A stretch of 64,000 nt of DNA from Ricinus communis (Eukaryota; Streptophyta; Magnoliopsida; Malpighiales; Euphorbiaceae): contig NC_063261.1 in the NCBI RefSeq assembly GCF_019578655.1, positions 22,485,126-22,549,125 of the forward strand, written 5' to 3'. The notes under the pieces were generated by a model. That model saw nothing but the letters and a program-made list of their open reading frames with translations. It ran no database searches and had not been told where the DNA came from. Positions 35,135 through 46,500 of the stretch are shown one piece after another (the first letter of the stretch is position 1; each line of letters starts with the position of its first letter). A program made the translations under genes and the position numbers.

Positions 35135-36235
35135 ACAATTTTTATATATAGATTAAACAATAAAGATCTATATATCTCTTACAATTTAATTTTGTTCTCT
35201 TCTGATGCATCCAGTAAAAAGAAAAAGAAAAAGAACAATACATTTCTTCATTTTCTCTACCTAACCTTTACTTGAGTAATTTCCTTTCAAAAACATAACA
35301 AGAGGACAATTATCTCTTCTCGTTCCATTACCTTCTCTTCACATTCATCTAATTTAGCCATGGATAGTGTAAGTGCAAGTCCTTGAGTTTGCCACACAAA
35401 AGACAGCCTTCCTAGCCACTGGGTTTCTGGAACTCTCTTCTGGTGCATGCTGCTGCTTTCACTTTAAGGATTGTGCAAATCTTAGTCATGCTAAAGAGAG
35501 ATATTGTGAGCCATAAGATTTTACTGTTAGCACCCCATTTAGCCATCACAAACACATTGGGGGACATTCATGGTTGTCCATAAAAAGGTGATAATTGGCC
35601 CTTTGATGCGCCTAATCTTGATATAATGTGAGGTGTGGTCCTTTTATTTTGGGTATAGAAGAAGTTGGACCATGCACTTTGGTTGGTTTGAAAGCATGCA
35701 CATGATCTCTTTTTAGTGTTTTATTACATAGTTCTGCTTCTCTCTAACTTACCTGGTTATTTCGAAAATGGTGAGTTCCTTTCGATATCTCTTTCTTTGC
35801 CTTTTGATCTCCTTCTTTCATTTTAAAAGAAATTATGTGCTTCACATTGCCACAAAAAGCTTGTACAAAAGATTGGACGAACAAAAGATTTTGATCGAGA
35901 ACGAAGAGGAACTCTAGCTAGCCTTGGACCACTTAGTTGCGATAGGATATTGTTCTTTGTAGTCCATATGAGATGCTTCAACACACAGACAATCTCTAAT
36001 TAATTTAGACAATGATAAGAGATGAAAAATGATTTGGAGCTGGTACATGAACTGGGTGCATACCTTTTTCTATTACATAATTAAAAAACACGCTTTAAAA
36101 GAAATATATTAACCGTGCAATTTAGAGTGCATACGTACCGTGAAATCAATATTATTTTTAACAAATATATTGATAGTGTAATTTAAAAAATGCGTACCAA
36201 AGATATTTAAAAAATAATATAAATTTGTAAATATG
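35135..36235. other. Intergenic DNA
   Basis: No supported gene. The part 35340-35720 is less AT-rich than its surroundings but has no long open frame or recognised motif. Confidence 0.35.
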
Positions 36236-36245
36236 TATATTTATA
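36236..36245. repeat. Left target-site duplication (10 bp) of MITE 36246-36795
   Basis: TATATTTATA, repeated exactly at 36796-36805. Confidence 0.65.
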
Positions 36246-36795
36246 GACTTAATACATTCATGGCTTCCTGAATTTGGTATGATCGATCATTTTACCCTCT
36301 ATTCTTCCATAGAAACCATTTAGCTATTTCAATTTGGGTAAGCTGTAACTTATAAATAAATTTTTGCTTTGTTGGCAAGATCGGAGAAAAAATAAATTTT
36401 TCATTAATCCGTGTTATATTTTAGTTACATTTAATTTATATAAATAAAAAAATGAAACTAGCTTAAAATTAAAATTAAAATTATTTAATATAAAAAAAAT
36501 AATTTATCTAAACGGGATTTAAATATAATTTTGTTATATTAGTTTGGGCCATTCAAATTTATTTTGTTACTCTTAAGTTCAAAACAATATAAATGAAAGA
36601 AAAAAGTTCAAGAAAAGGGAAAGAAAATAATGAGTCACTTGCTCGCATAAGCAAGAATAAAATGGATCATATGTCCGACAAAGTAAAAATATATTTATAA
36701 GTTATAATTGAGGTTGCTAAATAGTTTTTATAGAAAAACAAAAGATAAAATGACTAATCAATATCAAATTCAGAAGGTGGCATATATATTAATTC
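36246..36795. mobile_element. MULE-type MITE with about 135 bp arms, 550 bp
   Basis: The left arm (36246 to about 36385) and inverted right arm (about 36660-36795) share CTGAATTTG, CATTTTA, CTATTTAGC and TAACTTATAAATA, then TTTTTGCTTTGTTGG against TTTTTACTTTGTCGG. The ends read GACTTAATAC and, inverted, GAATTAATAT. Perfect 10 bp copies of TATATTTATA flank it. The AT-only duplication is less decisive than a mixed one, but together with the arms it supports a Mutator-like MITE. No coding capacity. Confidence 0.7.
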
Positions 36796-36805
36796 TATAT
36801 TTATA
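36796..36805. repeat. Right target-site duplication of MITE 36246-36795
   Basis: TATATTTATA, identical to 36236-36245. Confidence 0.65.
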
Positions 36806-37635
36806 ATAGGGTAAAAGAAGTTTGGATGTTTGACATGGAATTTATAGGTAGATGAGTACATGTGATTGTTATCGTAAGAATTTCTAATTAAGCAGGTGGT
36901 TAAGAGGAACAATCAAAATTAATGAGCATATTCCGTGAATGATGGGACAAAGAAAACAATATAACAACTCAGCAGCTTGAGTAAGATAAGTTTTTAGGCT
37001 AAGTCCAATCTTGTTCCTTCTTTCAATTGAAAGAGACTCCCACAATTGCATGTCCGGGCATTTATGTTAATGGAGATAAGATTGCCACTACACTTTTTTT
37101 TAGACAAAGAAAAATGAAAAGGAAAGGCAGTGACAGGAAATGAATGAATGGTACTATATATGGCATACCCATTAATTACTTCTTTTCCATTAGCTAATAA
37201 TATATAACTAGAGAGTTGAAAAGATTTGGTAACACGTTTTAGCATATGGGCATCTTTGGCAAGCAAGGCATCAAAACAAGGCTTTATTAAAGCAAACCAA
37301 GATCTCGGAATCCATGCATGTAACCTTATTCTTTTTTCAGGCAAACACTTAAAAGAGCGGCATAATCAACCAAACAGTGTAATCAATACATTTTCATTAT
37401 TAATTACTACGCTCTTGAGGGTTGAAAAAGAAGTTTTGGATATTTTTTTTAATTTTTTTTTATAAACCGACTTTTTTTTTCAAATTTGTTTGTGGGAAAG
37501 AATCACTTTATCTAATTTTTATAAGAGTGATTTTTAAAAAAATAAAAAAATAATATAAAATAAAAATTTAGGTTAGAAAAAAACACACCCATAATTCCTT
37601 GCCCTAGCAAGCATATGTTTTGTCCATGTTTTTCA
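36806..37635. other. Intergenic DNA
   Basis: Open frames on both strands (36994-37344 minus, 37226-37465 plus) overlap each other and show no family features. Nothing else supported. Confidence 0.35.
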
Positions 37636-37639
37636 TTAT

Positions 37640-38265
37640 TGTCCCTATATATGGCAGCCGGATGGGTATTTTCGAGTAACCGATCCGACCTAATCCTAAC
37701 AGGATGAATTCGGATAATAATAAATGGATATGGGATGGAATTAGAATTTAATTTTTCTATACGAATCGGGTTCAAGTCGGATTTAAATTTGAACCGCGGA
37801 TATCCATTGCCCGAATCTAATTATATTAAAATTTATTATATTATATATTATATTTTATTTTAAATTTTACTAAGTTTATTTTTGGATTGTATTAATATAT
37901 TAAATATTTAATATTGAATATTTAAATTTTAATTAGTTTATAATCATATTTTTTAGTATATTTTAGAATTTAATTATTATAAATAGGTTTGATAACCAGG
38001 TACTCATTCAATTATCCGAATGTTTATATAAACGGATATGGTACTCGCTATCCATTTAAATATTAATAAATATATTTAATAATTATTTCATTTAAACGGG
38101 TTTTAATAGGATTCGAGTAGTATGCATGTATTTTTATTCGAATTTGGGACTGGTTCGAACAATAAAGACAATTTCTTAAACAGATTTATTTGTATATTAA
38201 TTGGGTTCGGATTCAGATATTTCTAAATAGACGAGTATCCTATCCATTGTCATCCCATGTATTAT
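37640..38265. repeat. Dispersed repeat rich in GGATATGGGTATCCG-like motifs, possible DNA transposon
   Basis: The left edge has GCAGCCGGATGGGTATT. The right edge, read inverted, has GGGATGACAATGGATAGG then ATACTCG, so the ends are roughly complementary. In between, short motifs such as GGATATGG, TATCCG/CGGATA, GGTTCGGAT and CGAGTA recur in both orientations. This resembles plant repeats whose ends read like ATGGCAATGGGTA. The length is about 620 bases. Class and exact ends are uncertain. Confidence 0.5.
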
Positions 38266-38269
38266 ATGT

Positions 38270-39100
38270 CCCAGCTCAATTAGGATCTTTCTCGAGTTGG
38301 AACTTAAAAAAAATAATTTTTGAGTAAATATATACATAATTAATATCCTAGAAGCAAACTCTAGTTGATGATACAAAACACAAATAATAGAAAAGATACT
38401 ACATCATTTTGAATTTTATATATATATTTAGAGTTAATATAGAGTATGTCCAGTAGAATCTTTACGGGTGGCAAAATATTTTTTAAAATTTTTAGATTCA
38501 TTACTTTGAATTTTCCAATAAAGAAAAGAGAAATTAGTTCATTACTTAAAGAGATAGTGATCCCAGTAACAAACAGCTTCCATAAAATTGAATCAACTAC
38601 ATATTTATTATGCAATACTTTCATAAATAAAAACTTTTGTAAAATATTTACTCTATAAGTATGTTTTATCTGCGGATGAAGTTAATAAATGAGTAAAATA
38701 TAATTATTAATAATAAAATATGAAATATGTGCGAATTATTAACAACATTAGATTTTGTATTATTTATTAATTCATTACAGTTTATACAAGTTGGTAAATG
38801 TTATCCAAAAACTTTAAATATGTCTATTCTCTTTAGCACGCTGGGTTTTACCATTGGGTTCGTTCATGATGAACTACGAGTTGGGCTGCAATGAACCAGG
38901 GCTAATTTCTAAAACCTAGTAGACCAAAATATTTCAGAAAATCTGTTATTGGGCCAAACTTAATTTTTGAAAAGGCCTACTGTATACTTGGGTTAGTGGA
39001 CATGTGCACAGAACCTTCTCTTCCATGGGTTAGTGACTCTTAAATACCATTTAAAAATAGAAGAAATTTCATGGTGCATGATTTTTGTTAAAAAAAAATT
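38270..39100. other. Intergenic DNA
   Basis: No gene supported. A 70-codon plus frame (38446-38658) and an 87-codon minus frame (38361-38624) overlap on opposite strands and are unrecognised. Confidence 0.35.
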
Positions 39101-39109
39101 AAGTTCTTT

Positions 39110-39610
39110 ATAATTTTTCTTCAGTATATTTTTACTACAATTTTTTTTTAATTTATTATAAAAGAATCAATAGTATAACTAAAAAAATACTGAAAATATA
39201 TTATTTTTAATTTGTATTATTATGAATTTATTTTTTCATTTTATATCTTTTTTATTTTTTAAAATTTTATTAGAAAAAATACTAAAAATACATTTAAAAG
39301 ATATCGAAAGTTTATTTATTTAACTTGTATAATTATAAATTTTTATTAAAAATTTTGTCTGATAAAAGATATTAAAAATATATCTAAAAAATACCATAAT
39401 GATATTATTTTTAATTTGTATTATTATGAATTTAGTTTTATTATATATAAATATATGTATTTTTTTTAGATTTTATAAAAAATACTAAAAATGTACCTAA
39501 AAATACTGAAAATTTATTATTTTAATTTATATTATTATAATTTCTTTTAAATTTCGTCCAAAAGAAAGTATTAAAAGTATATCTATAAAATATTAAAATG
39601 ATCTTAATTT
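39110..39610. repeat. Diverged tandem array, about five copies of a 90-113 bp unit
   Basis: A unit of the form AAAAATACTGAAAATAT, TTATTTTTAATTTGTATTA, TTATGAATTT, then an A/T spacer recurs. The TTTGTATTATTAT landmark falls near 39211, 39324, 39415 and 39527, with a partial further copy near 39590. Spacings vary (113, 91, 112) because of indels. Extremely AT-rich. Confidence 0.6.
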
Positions 39611-39619
39611 AACTATAAT

Positions 39620-40200
39620 ACTATCAAATCAGCCAAATGAGCAAGATTTAATATCTTTTATATTATATTTTTATGTTTGGTATTTATGAATTAAATAATA
39701 TATGTACAATAACTAGTGTGTTTTGATGATATATAAATACGTATATTAAAAAAGACTATAATATATCAAAAATATACTAAAATATAGTTTAAAATACATG
39801 AAGATATAATTAATATAAAATTAAAAAAATTATTTAACAGTAATAAAAATATATTTAAACAATACCAATTAAAAATAGGATGTGATAGTACAGTTAAAAA
39901 AAAACTGTATAAACAATTTTTTTTTAAAAGAATTGTTAAAAAAAAAAGACAGTACTTTTGTAAAAAAAACCTTAAAAATACTGGATTAACAAATTTACTC
40001 CTTTAAGTGATATTTAGGCATTCGGTTTTCAGTTTAAATAATCACGAGGACTTGCATTGCTTTAACTTGAGCATGAATATCATTCCATTACATTATTATT
40101 GGTTTGCACTATGAGTATAATAGTTAGTGAATTGATAATTGCAGTAGAGGTGTGAGGGACATACCTTTCTTGTCCCATACTATATACTAACCATCAGTTC
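39620..40200. other. AT-rich intergenic DNA
   Basis: No gene or defined repeat seen. Confidence 0.35.
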
Positions 40201-40239
40201 AAATGCAAATTGGTACATTTCAATGCAGGTTGCTAAAGG

Positions 40240-41190
40240 TATTAGGTTAGGGAGGGTTTAGTGGAATCAGCTTGTAATAAAGAGGTGCTGCTTGGTGTAC
40301 TCCTCATGAACCTCCAGGCACTACTGTTACCATTAGATAACATTATAAACGATAGGAGGATTAAGAAATGTACAAATACAATCTGAAAGGTTTAGTCTGA
40401 TATAAGAGAACACGTTTTAAACTACTTGAATTAATATTAGTCAAACTCACAAAAAGTTAAGCACTGAATATCAAAAAGAAAAAAGAAAATTGCTCAACTG
40501 CATAAGAAAGACAGTAACTGAGACTCCACTGTTTGATAATATTTCTGCATCACCTGAAGTCAGTGTTACAGATATTTACAGTAAAGAAGTATCAGTTGTT
40601 CAACATTTTGATGTGGAAAGCCAAAGAAGTTATCAGAATGGTTATATGAAACGAGAGATCATATCTCTTGATGTAATCATACCAACTTCATATTCATTTG
40701 CCATCATACAAAATCTTGGAAACCAAACTTGTGACATAAGGGCCAATGAGCAGTCCATTTTATAGACTTAACCAAAAGGGCATGCAGCTCTTAGGAATCG
40801 GAACTGAACCAGCCAGTTGAGGAATCAGAACTGAACCGGCATGGGCTGGTTTTGTTGTTCTACTCCAAGGCACAAATACATGGAAGCAAGGGAGTTTGAG
40901 AACAGGACATAGGCATGCAATGAAAGACAGTAGCCATGATGAAACAAAGGCATCATCAGAAGAACAGTGTCAGTTATGATGCTAATTCATTCAAGCCCCC
41001 AAATGAAAGACACATCATCAAGGGTGATCAGACCATCTTGCCAACAAGAAGAGAATGCTCAGAACAACAATATTCCCTCGAGCAAATAGGGTTTCTTTAT
41101 GCTGCTGAACCTATAGCCAATCTTCACTTCCTCATTCAGAGGCACTTGTTAGCCCATTTAGTGCTTATAATCTTCCTAGTGGCCTGAAAA
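40240..41190 (+). other. Less AT-rich islet, possible gene or pseudogene remnant
   Basis: The composition changes sharply from the flanks. Two open frames on the plus strand lie here: 40490-40765 (91 codons) and 40936-41187 (83 codons). Their residue composition is more protein-like than the AT-driven frames elsewhere, but I recognise no family. Between them a GAATCGGAACTGAACC block is repeated as GAATCAGAACTGAACC, with AACCAGCC (near 40817) inverted as GGCTGGTT (near 40844). It may be a decayed gene or part of a mobile element. Confidence 0.3.
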
Positions 41191-41685
41191 TTTGCTTCAG
41201 GTTTTTTTTAGAGCAATTCCAACTCAGGGTTTTTTGAAGGTGATTATCCAGATTTCATAAATTTAAGGGTCAAATTGTCATTTAAACTATATTTAAAAAT
41301 GAGAAATTTAATTTATTCTCCTTCTATTCTATACTAATTATTTTCTTTTCAAACAAAAAAAATTAAATTATTTGTTTTTTTATATATTCAACGTAATATT
41401 TTTTTTTCTTTTATATTTTATCCTTATGTTAACCTTATTTATAATTAGTTTTACAAGATTTTATAAGTTTATAGAATAATATAATAAATTTAATAAATAT
41501 CTATAGAAAATAAATTAGACTTTATTTAATTATTTTTTATAAAGTTTATTAAACATTTTTTAATTTAAATAAAATATTAAAAAATCAATTAATATGAAAT
41601 GGTGAGAATAATATATTTTGATGAATATAGAGATATATAGACGTCCTATATAAACAGTCCAATCTATTAAAAAACAAAAAAGGAA
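41191..41685. other. AT-rich intergenic DNA
   Basis: No gene or repeat with definable ends. Confidence 0.35.
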
Positions 41686-41689
41686 AACT

Positions 41690-41990
41690 TCATTAGACTA
41701 TCATTTTGATTTAATGTATTTTGCTGTAATTTACTTTTTTATTTTTTTATTTTAATACTCTATGGATATAACTGTTAATAAATAACGATCAAATTATATA
41801 ATAACATTAACAAATTTTGACATGGCACACAATAACCAATGTTCTTCCAACTGACACTTCAGCACTTGTTAACAGTGTTATGCAATTTGACCGTTATTTG
41901 TTAATGATCAATATCCACATAATGACAAAAAGTAAATTATAAATTTTAAAACAAAAAAATATTGAAATATAAGATAGTTTACTAAATTTT
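41690..41990. mobile_element. Foldback element / MITE, about 300 bp
   Basis: The left arm (about 41695-41825) and the inverted right arm (about 41855-41985) share GTAATTTACTTTTT/ATAATTTACTTTTT, CTCTATGGATAT/CATTATGTGGATAT, TTAATAAATAACGATCAAAT against TTAACAAATAACGGTCAAAT, and ATAACATTAACAA/ATAACACTGTTAACAA. The loop is only about 30-50 bases, so the whole unit folds back on itself. Exact termini and target duplication were not found. Confidence 0.6.
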
Positions 41991-42184
41991 TTTTTTTTTA
42001 AATCAGCAACATTTCTGCACTAGCTAAGATACTATATAAATAAATATCTATTTCAAATGACTAGAGCTAAGATAAGCTTAAATAAATTTCACTTAAATTT
42101 TAGCATCATACACTTCAAATTAGGATTTTATTTATGATTAATTTTTATTATTATCCATGGATAAATAAGTTTATGAAAACATTT

Positions 42185-42340
42185 GAGGTTTAGCTCGAGT
42201 AGTAAGAGCTTTTGTTTTGAAATCTCTCCATTATGTGAGATGAGTTTTTATTTTTATAGCAAATGTAAATAAATAATTATATCTTTTTATATAATTTACG
42301 GCTAATTAGGCTTTCTATTAATAAATAAATAAATAAATTA
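42185..42340 (+). mobile_element. Possible tRNA-derived SINE
   Basis: It begins GAGGTTTAGCTCGAGTAG, close to a tRNA A box, with GTAAGAGC following as in a tRNA D-arm. A degenerate B-box-like GTTTTGAAATC lies about 30 bases on. It ends in a short AATA-repeat tail (about 42319-42339). Flanks GAAAACATTT (42175-42184) and GAAACATTAA (from 42344) look like an imperfect target duplication. All parts are degenerate, so this is tentative. Confidence 0.4.
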
Positions 42341-42349
42341 TACGAAACA

Positions 42350-43380
42350 TTAAACGGATAAACCTAACAAAAAGGATATACATTGTCGAAACTTAGATCA
42401 AGATATACAATTACTCATACATACGTAGACCCACTATTTTTCTGATCGTAGTTCAAGATTCCTTAAGAATCCAAAGAACCGGGCTCTTTTGATAATTTGA
42501 TTTTGTTTATTATTCCCTTTGCAAATTTACAAGAGTTGTGTGGTTGGGATCTCTGGAGTCTCAAGAATTGGTAAAAGATCTTTCTATCCCAGAAGGATGG
42601 CCAATTGGTCCCCTGGCTGTCTCCTTATTACAACTTTGACCAAAAGGGTTAAACTTAAGACAATGCCTTAATTACACAAGGTAAAATCTAAAGTTAGACA
42701 TCAAAATATTATCATGTTCAATCATGAAGCTGCTGTGATCTGCCACACCTCTCCTTTACATAAAGAGAGGAAACAAACAAACAAGAAGCAACCCTCATAA
42801 AAGCACATGATTATGTGAAAATGTCCATTTTACCCTTTTGCAAACATAATTTGTACCCAAAAGGGGAAGGACATCATCGGCCTTTTAAAGCTTAGAAAGA
42901 GGAATTACCTCCTCAAAGAAAGAGTGCAAGTCCCATGATGCAATTAAAGATAGAGTATCATCAATCCAAAAAAATAAATAAAGTATAAAAAAGAAAAAGG
43001 AAAGACTGAAGAAGACAAATTAAAATCTGCTTTTGGCACTTACATTATCCTATGCTGTCTGAGGAAAAATAACAGTTTAATAGGTCACTTCAACATCACA
43101 ACATCTTCCAAATCCTTCATTTTTTTAAAGCAATTTTCTCTTCCTCTCAATCATTTTAGCTGCACACGTATCCTTTCCTTTGCACTAACCCAATTAATAT
43201 AATACTAAACAAATACTAAAGGGCAGCGCTTTACACTCAAAAACAGCAAATAAGAAAAAGAAAGGAAACAGAATCTCCATTGTTATTATCTCTTCTACAC
43301 TCTGCATAATACTGTATTTTCTTTGTTGATCTTTCTCTCTTTTACTGCATAAGTTATGTTCCAAATCTGACACACTATAG
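42350..43380. other. Intergenic DNA and promoter region of the RING-CH gene
   Basis: No gene supported. The last few hundred bases should carry the RING-CH promoter and 5' UTR. A GAGAGGTG/CACCTCTC inverted repeat lies near 43394-43419. Confidence 0.35.
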
Positions 43381-43567
43381 TGAGAGAGAAAGAGAGGTGA
43401 GGCAGAGAGCACCTCTCACACTACAGTACTGTGATGAACTCAAATACTGTTTCCTAGTTCCTTATCAAAGATTATGAGATAGCTTAAAGATTAAATCTTT
43501 TGATTGGGTATTTGTGATCTCTGTCTCATAGTTATTACATGAAGATTCGCTATCTGGGTCTTAAAAA

Positions 43568-46500
43568 ATGGAAACTTTACAAAAATCCCATGTTCTACAA
43601 AAACCCCATGTTGTTAATATTGATGATGCTGATATAGAGGGAAGTAGCAGTCATCACCATCAGTCAGACGATGAAGAGCAAAGAAGCTCTTCAAGTGAGT
43701 CTGGCTCGAGCAGTGAGATTGCGAAAGAGAGTAGATCCTCTGTGTCTGAGGCGGATCTGGAGTGTGGGATGACTGAGATTAAGGTACATTTGTCAAAGGT
43801 TGAAAGAGATTGCAGGATTTGTCATCTTAGTTTAGATGCTGGAAATCAAGATGGTGGTATGCCTATTGAGTTGGGTTGTTCTTGTAAAGATGATCTCGCT
43901 GCTGCTCACAGGCAGTGCGCAGAAGCTTGGTTCAAGATTAAGGGAAACAAGTAAGTATCTAAATGAGGAAAAGAACTGACCTTTTACTTTTGTTGTAGTT
44001 GTTGAGTTAGTTACCAATTTGTTTCTATTCTTGGCATTTGGTACCTTTTTTTTTTGTGTGTATCTATCACGACTCTTAGTAAAGTATGCTACTAATCTGG
44101 CAAACATAGATGTCAACTTGTTGGTTCTCGGTGTTTTATATATTTAAATGTTCTCAGACGTTTTAACGTCGGCAGTAGAGACAAACAAGAGAGTCAATTC
44201 TATTTGTAGGCAGGAGTATTGCTACTCTTGCCTTCAATTTTAAACTGGCTTTGTATATTTTCTGACAAGGCAATATGATGCTACTGCTAACAAATTTAAG
44301 GATAGAAAGCGACTATGACAAATCGAATAATGTCATATTAGGTGAAATAATTGAAGCCATAATAATAAAGAAAGAGTTGATTGTTGATTGCTGTTATAAA
44401 TAAGCTCCATGGTGTCTTAGTTGGTTGTTGTCTGAAGTTGTTTTTGAAGTTTGTTGCTAAAGGTATATTTGTTTAGCATAAAATTCTGGAACGATATAGT
44501 GAAAATCGTGCAATGAGGATCATGTTGTTGCAAGAAACATGTGAACTCTCTCTAGTTAATAGAAACTAAGTTTAGAATAAAATCCACTTCTATAGAGTAA
44601 AAACAATGAATGTAAAATCAGTTTAGCAAAAAATGCAACCACCAAATTTCCTACTGATATACCAATTATGCAAATGTTCTTTCAATTATCTGCTTTCTTT
44701 TGTTGTCAAAACAAATGTGTCCCTTTGTCCTATATAATTTCAGTATTTCTTTTGAATCAAGTTGGAGTATATAATTGGAAGGATGTTTATTTCTAGGTTA
44801 ATATACTTTCCACTTGCAGATGTTTCCAATATAAACGAAGAGTATGGAATCAAATTTTATTTTTCAGTTTGCAAGAATTGGATCAATCATCAATATATTT
44901 GTTTGGCACTCAGTAGTTTAAAAATGCTTGCATATGAGAAAGTCAGGTACCCCCTTCCAATTTGTCATGTTGTCTAAATTGATGGCATCTCAAATATTGC
45001 TGTCTTATGACATTGATGGCTTATGAAGACTAACTAAAGCGGATTATTGACACTGTATTCAAAGAAAGAAAAGTTTAGTTGGGTGGCCTTAGTCAATTGA
45101 CCATATCTGTTTCAAGATTTCCACCAGTATTGTAGTCCTAACATATTGTATCAGCGTCTCCACTTAAATTACCTTTTCCCATTTAAACAATTGTTATCAT
45201 TAACTTATAGAGCTTTTGATGATTTACATTCAAATTCCATTGTAACAATATTGTCTCTTGGAATACATATGAAGGAAACATATATTAGTTCATAAATTTA
45301 CTTAATGAGGCTTTTTATGTTTGACTGCATGTACAATACGTGATTCCCATGGTGTGCTTGGTATCTACTTTACAGAAATTTCTTATGTCTGCTATATTCT
45401 GGAATTACCGTATATTTTATTCGAGGACATCCTTTATGGAATTCCTGGGAAAGTAGATTTGCTTTTGGGGTTTAGTTTTCAGGTATCTTTACTTATAAAC
45501 CATCCAACTGGCTTCCTTTCTGGTCTATTATCGGTTTCTGAGTTCTATAAGAGTATTAAGTTTTGGTCCTGCAACTGTATTGTATAACTGGAAAACAGTC
45601 TACCATTCAAAAACCTTTATGCATTAGGAAAAATCTCTACATAGGGAAGATGGGGAATGAACATTCATCCACCTTTATATCTTGAAATTCTTAATTGGAG
45701 CATACAGACTCACCCTGTGCATTTTCATGTGTTATACAGCAGGCAATCCATTGCTCTTGCCAGCAAATCCTTTTTGAGGAATTAAGATTGAGCTGCCATG
45801 TAGTGCTGGAAAAAGGAAAATGCACACCATGTACAGTCAAAATTGAACATCCATGAATATTGATTTCAAATGCAGAAACAGGTGTTCAACACCCTGGGTA
45901 GTTGCCATGGAAAAGTTGGTCTACAAAATTTAACTTTTAATATCATTTTCCCTGTCATTGTTTAGAATTTTAGTTATTAGAGGCAGAATATCAGTTTCTC
46001 CATGTGGTTTCTTACTACATTGTGTAGGTTGTGTATGCTGTGCACAAATCACTCATTACATATAAATGTTAAGTTTTGATTATCACCAGCCTAGAAGACA
46101 CCTGCCTAAGGTTGTAGCAATTTTTTGGTCCCCTCTAGGCCTATCTTTTTAACTGCCATCATGTTGTCTTCTTCCTGTTTGATTCTACCATCCTTGTTTT
46201 CTAGATTGCTCTTACTAGACTTGGTTCCATCTTTCAACAACTGTAAATCTTTCATCTCAGGTCATTTCTCTACTGATATAAATCTATATTATGAGTCAAT
46301 TTGCATGTTTCGGAACTCAAAATTGCCTCAATACATTTGTCCCTGGTAAAGTAACAGCTTCAATATTGAATATTAAAATGCATAGATGTTGAAGAGGATG
46401 AAGTAATTAGTTATAGTTGTTGAGGATACCTTTCTATGAAGTAAATGGAGCACTGATGCATGACAGTTTCAGATTATTTTGGTTTTTCTTAAGTTTTAAT

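Noticed and set aside
38140..38165. GGTTCGAAC resembling a tRNA B box
   Set aside because: No A box, acceptor stem or cloverleaf could be placed around it; it belongs to the dispersed repeat 37640-38265.
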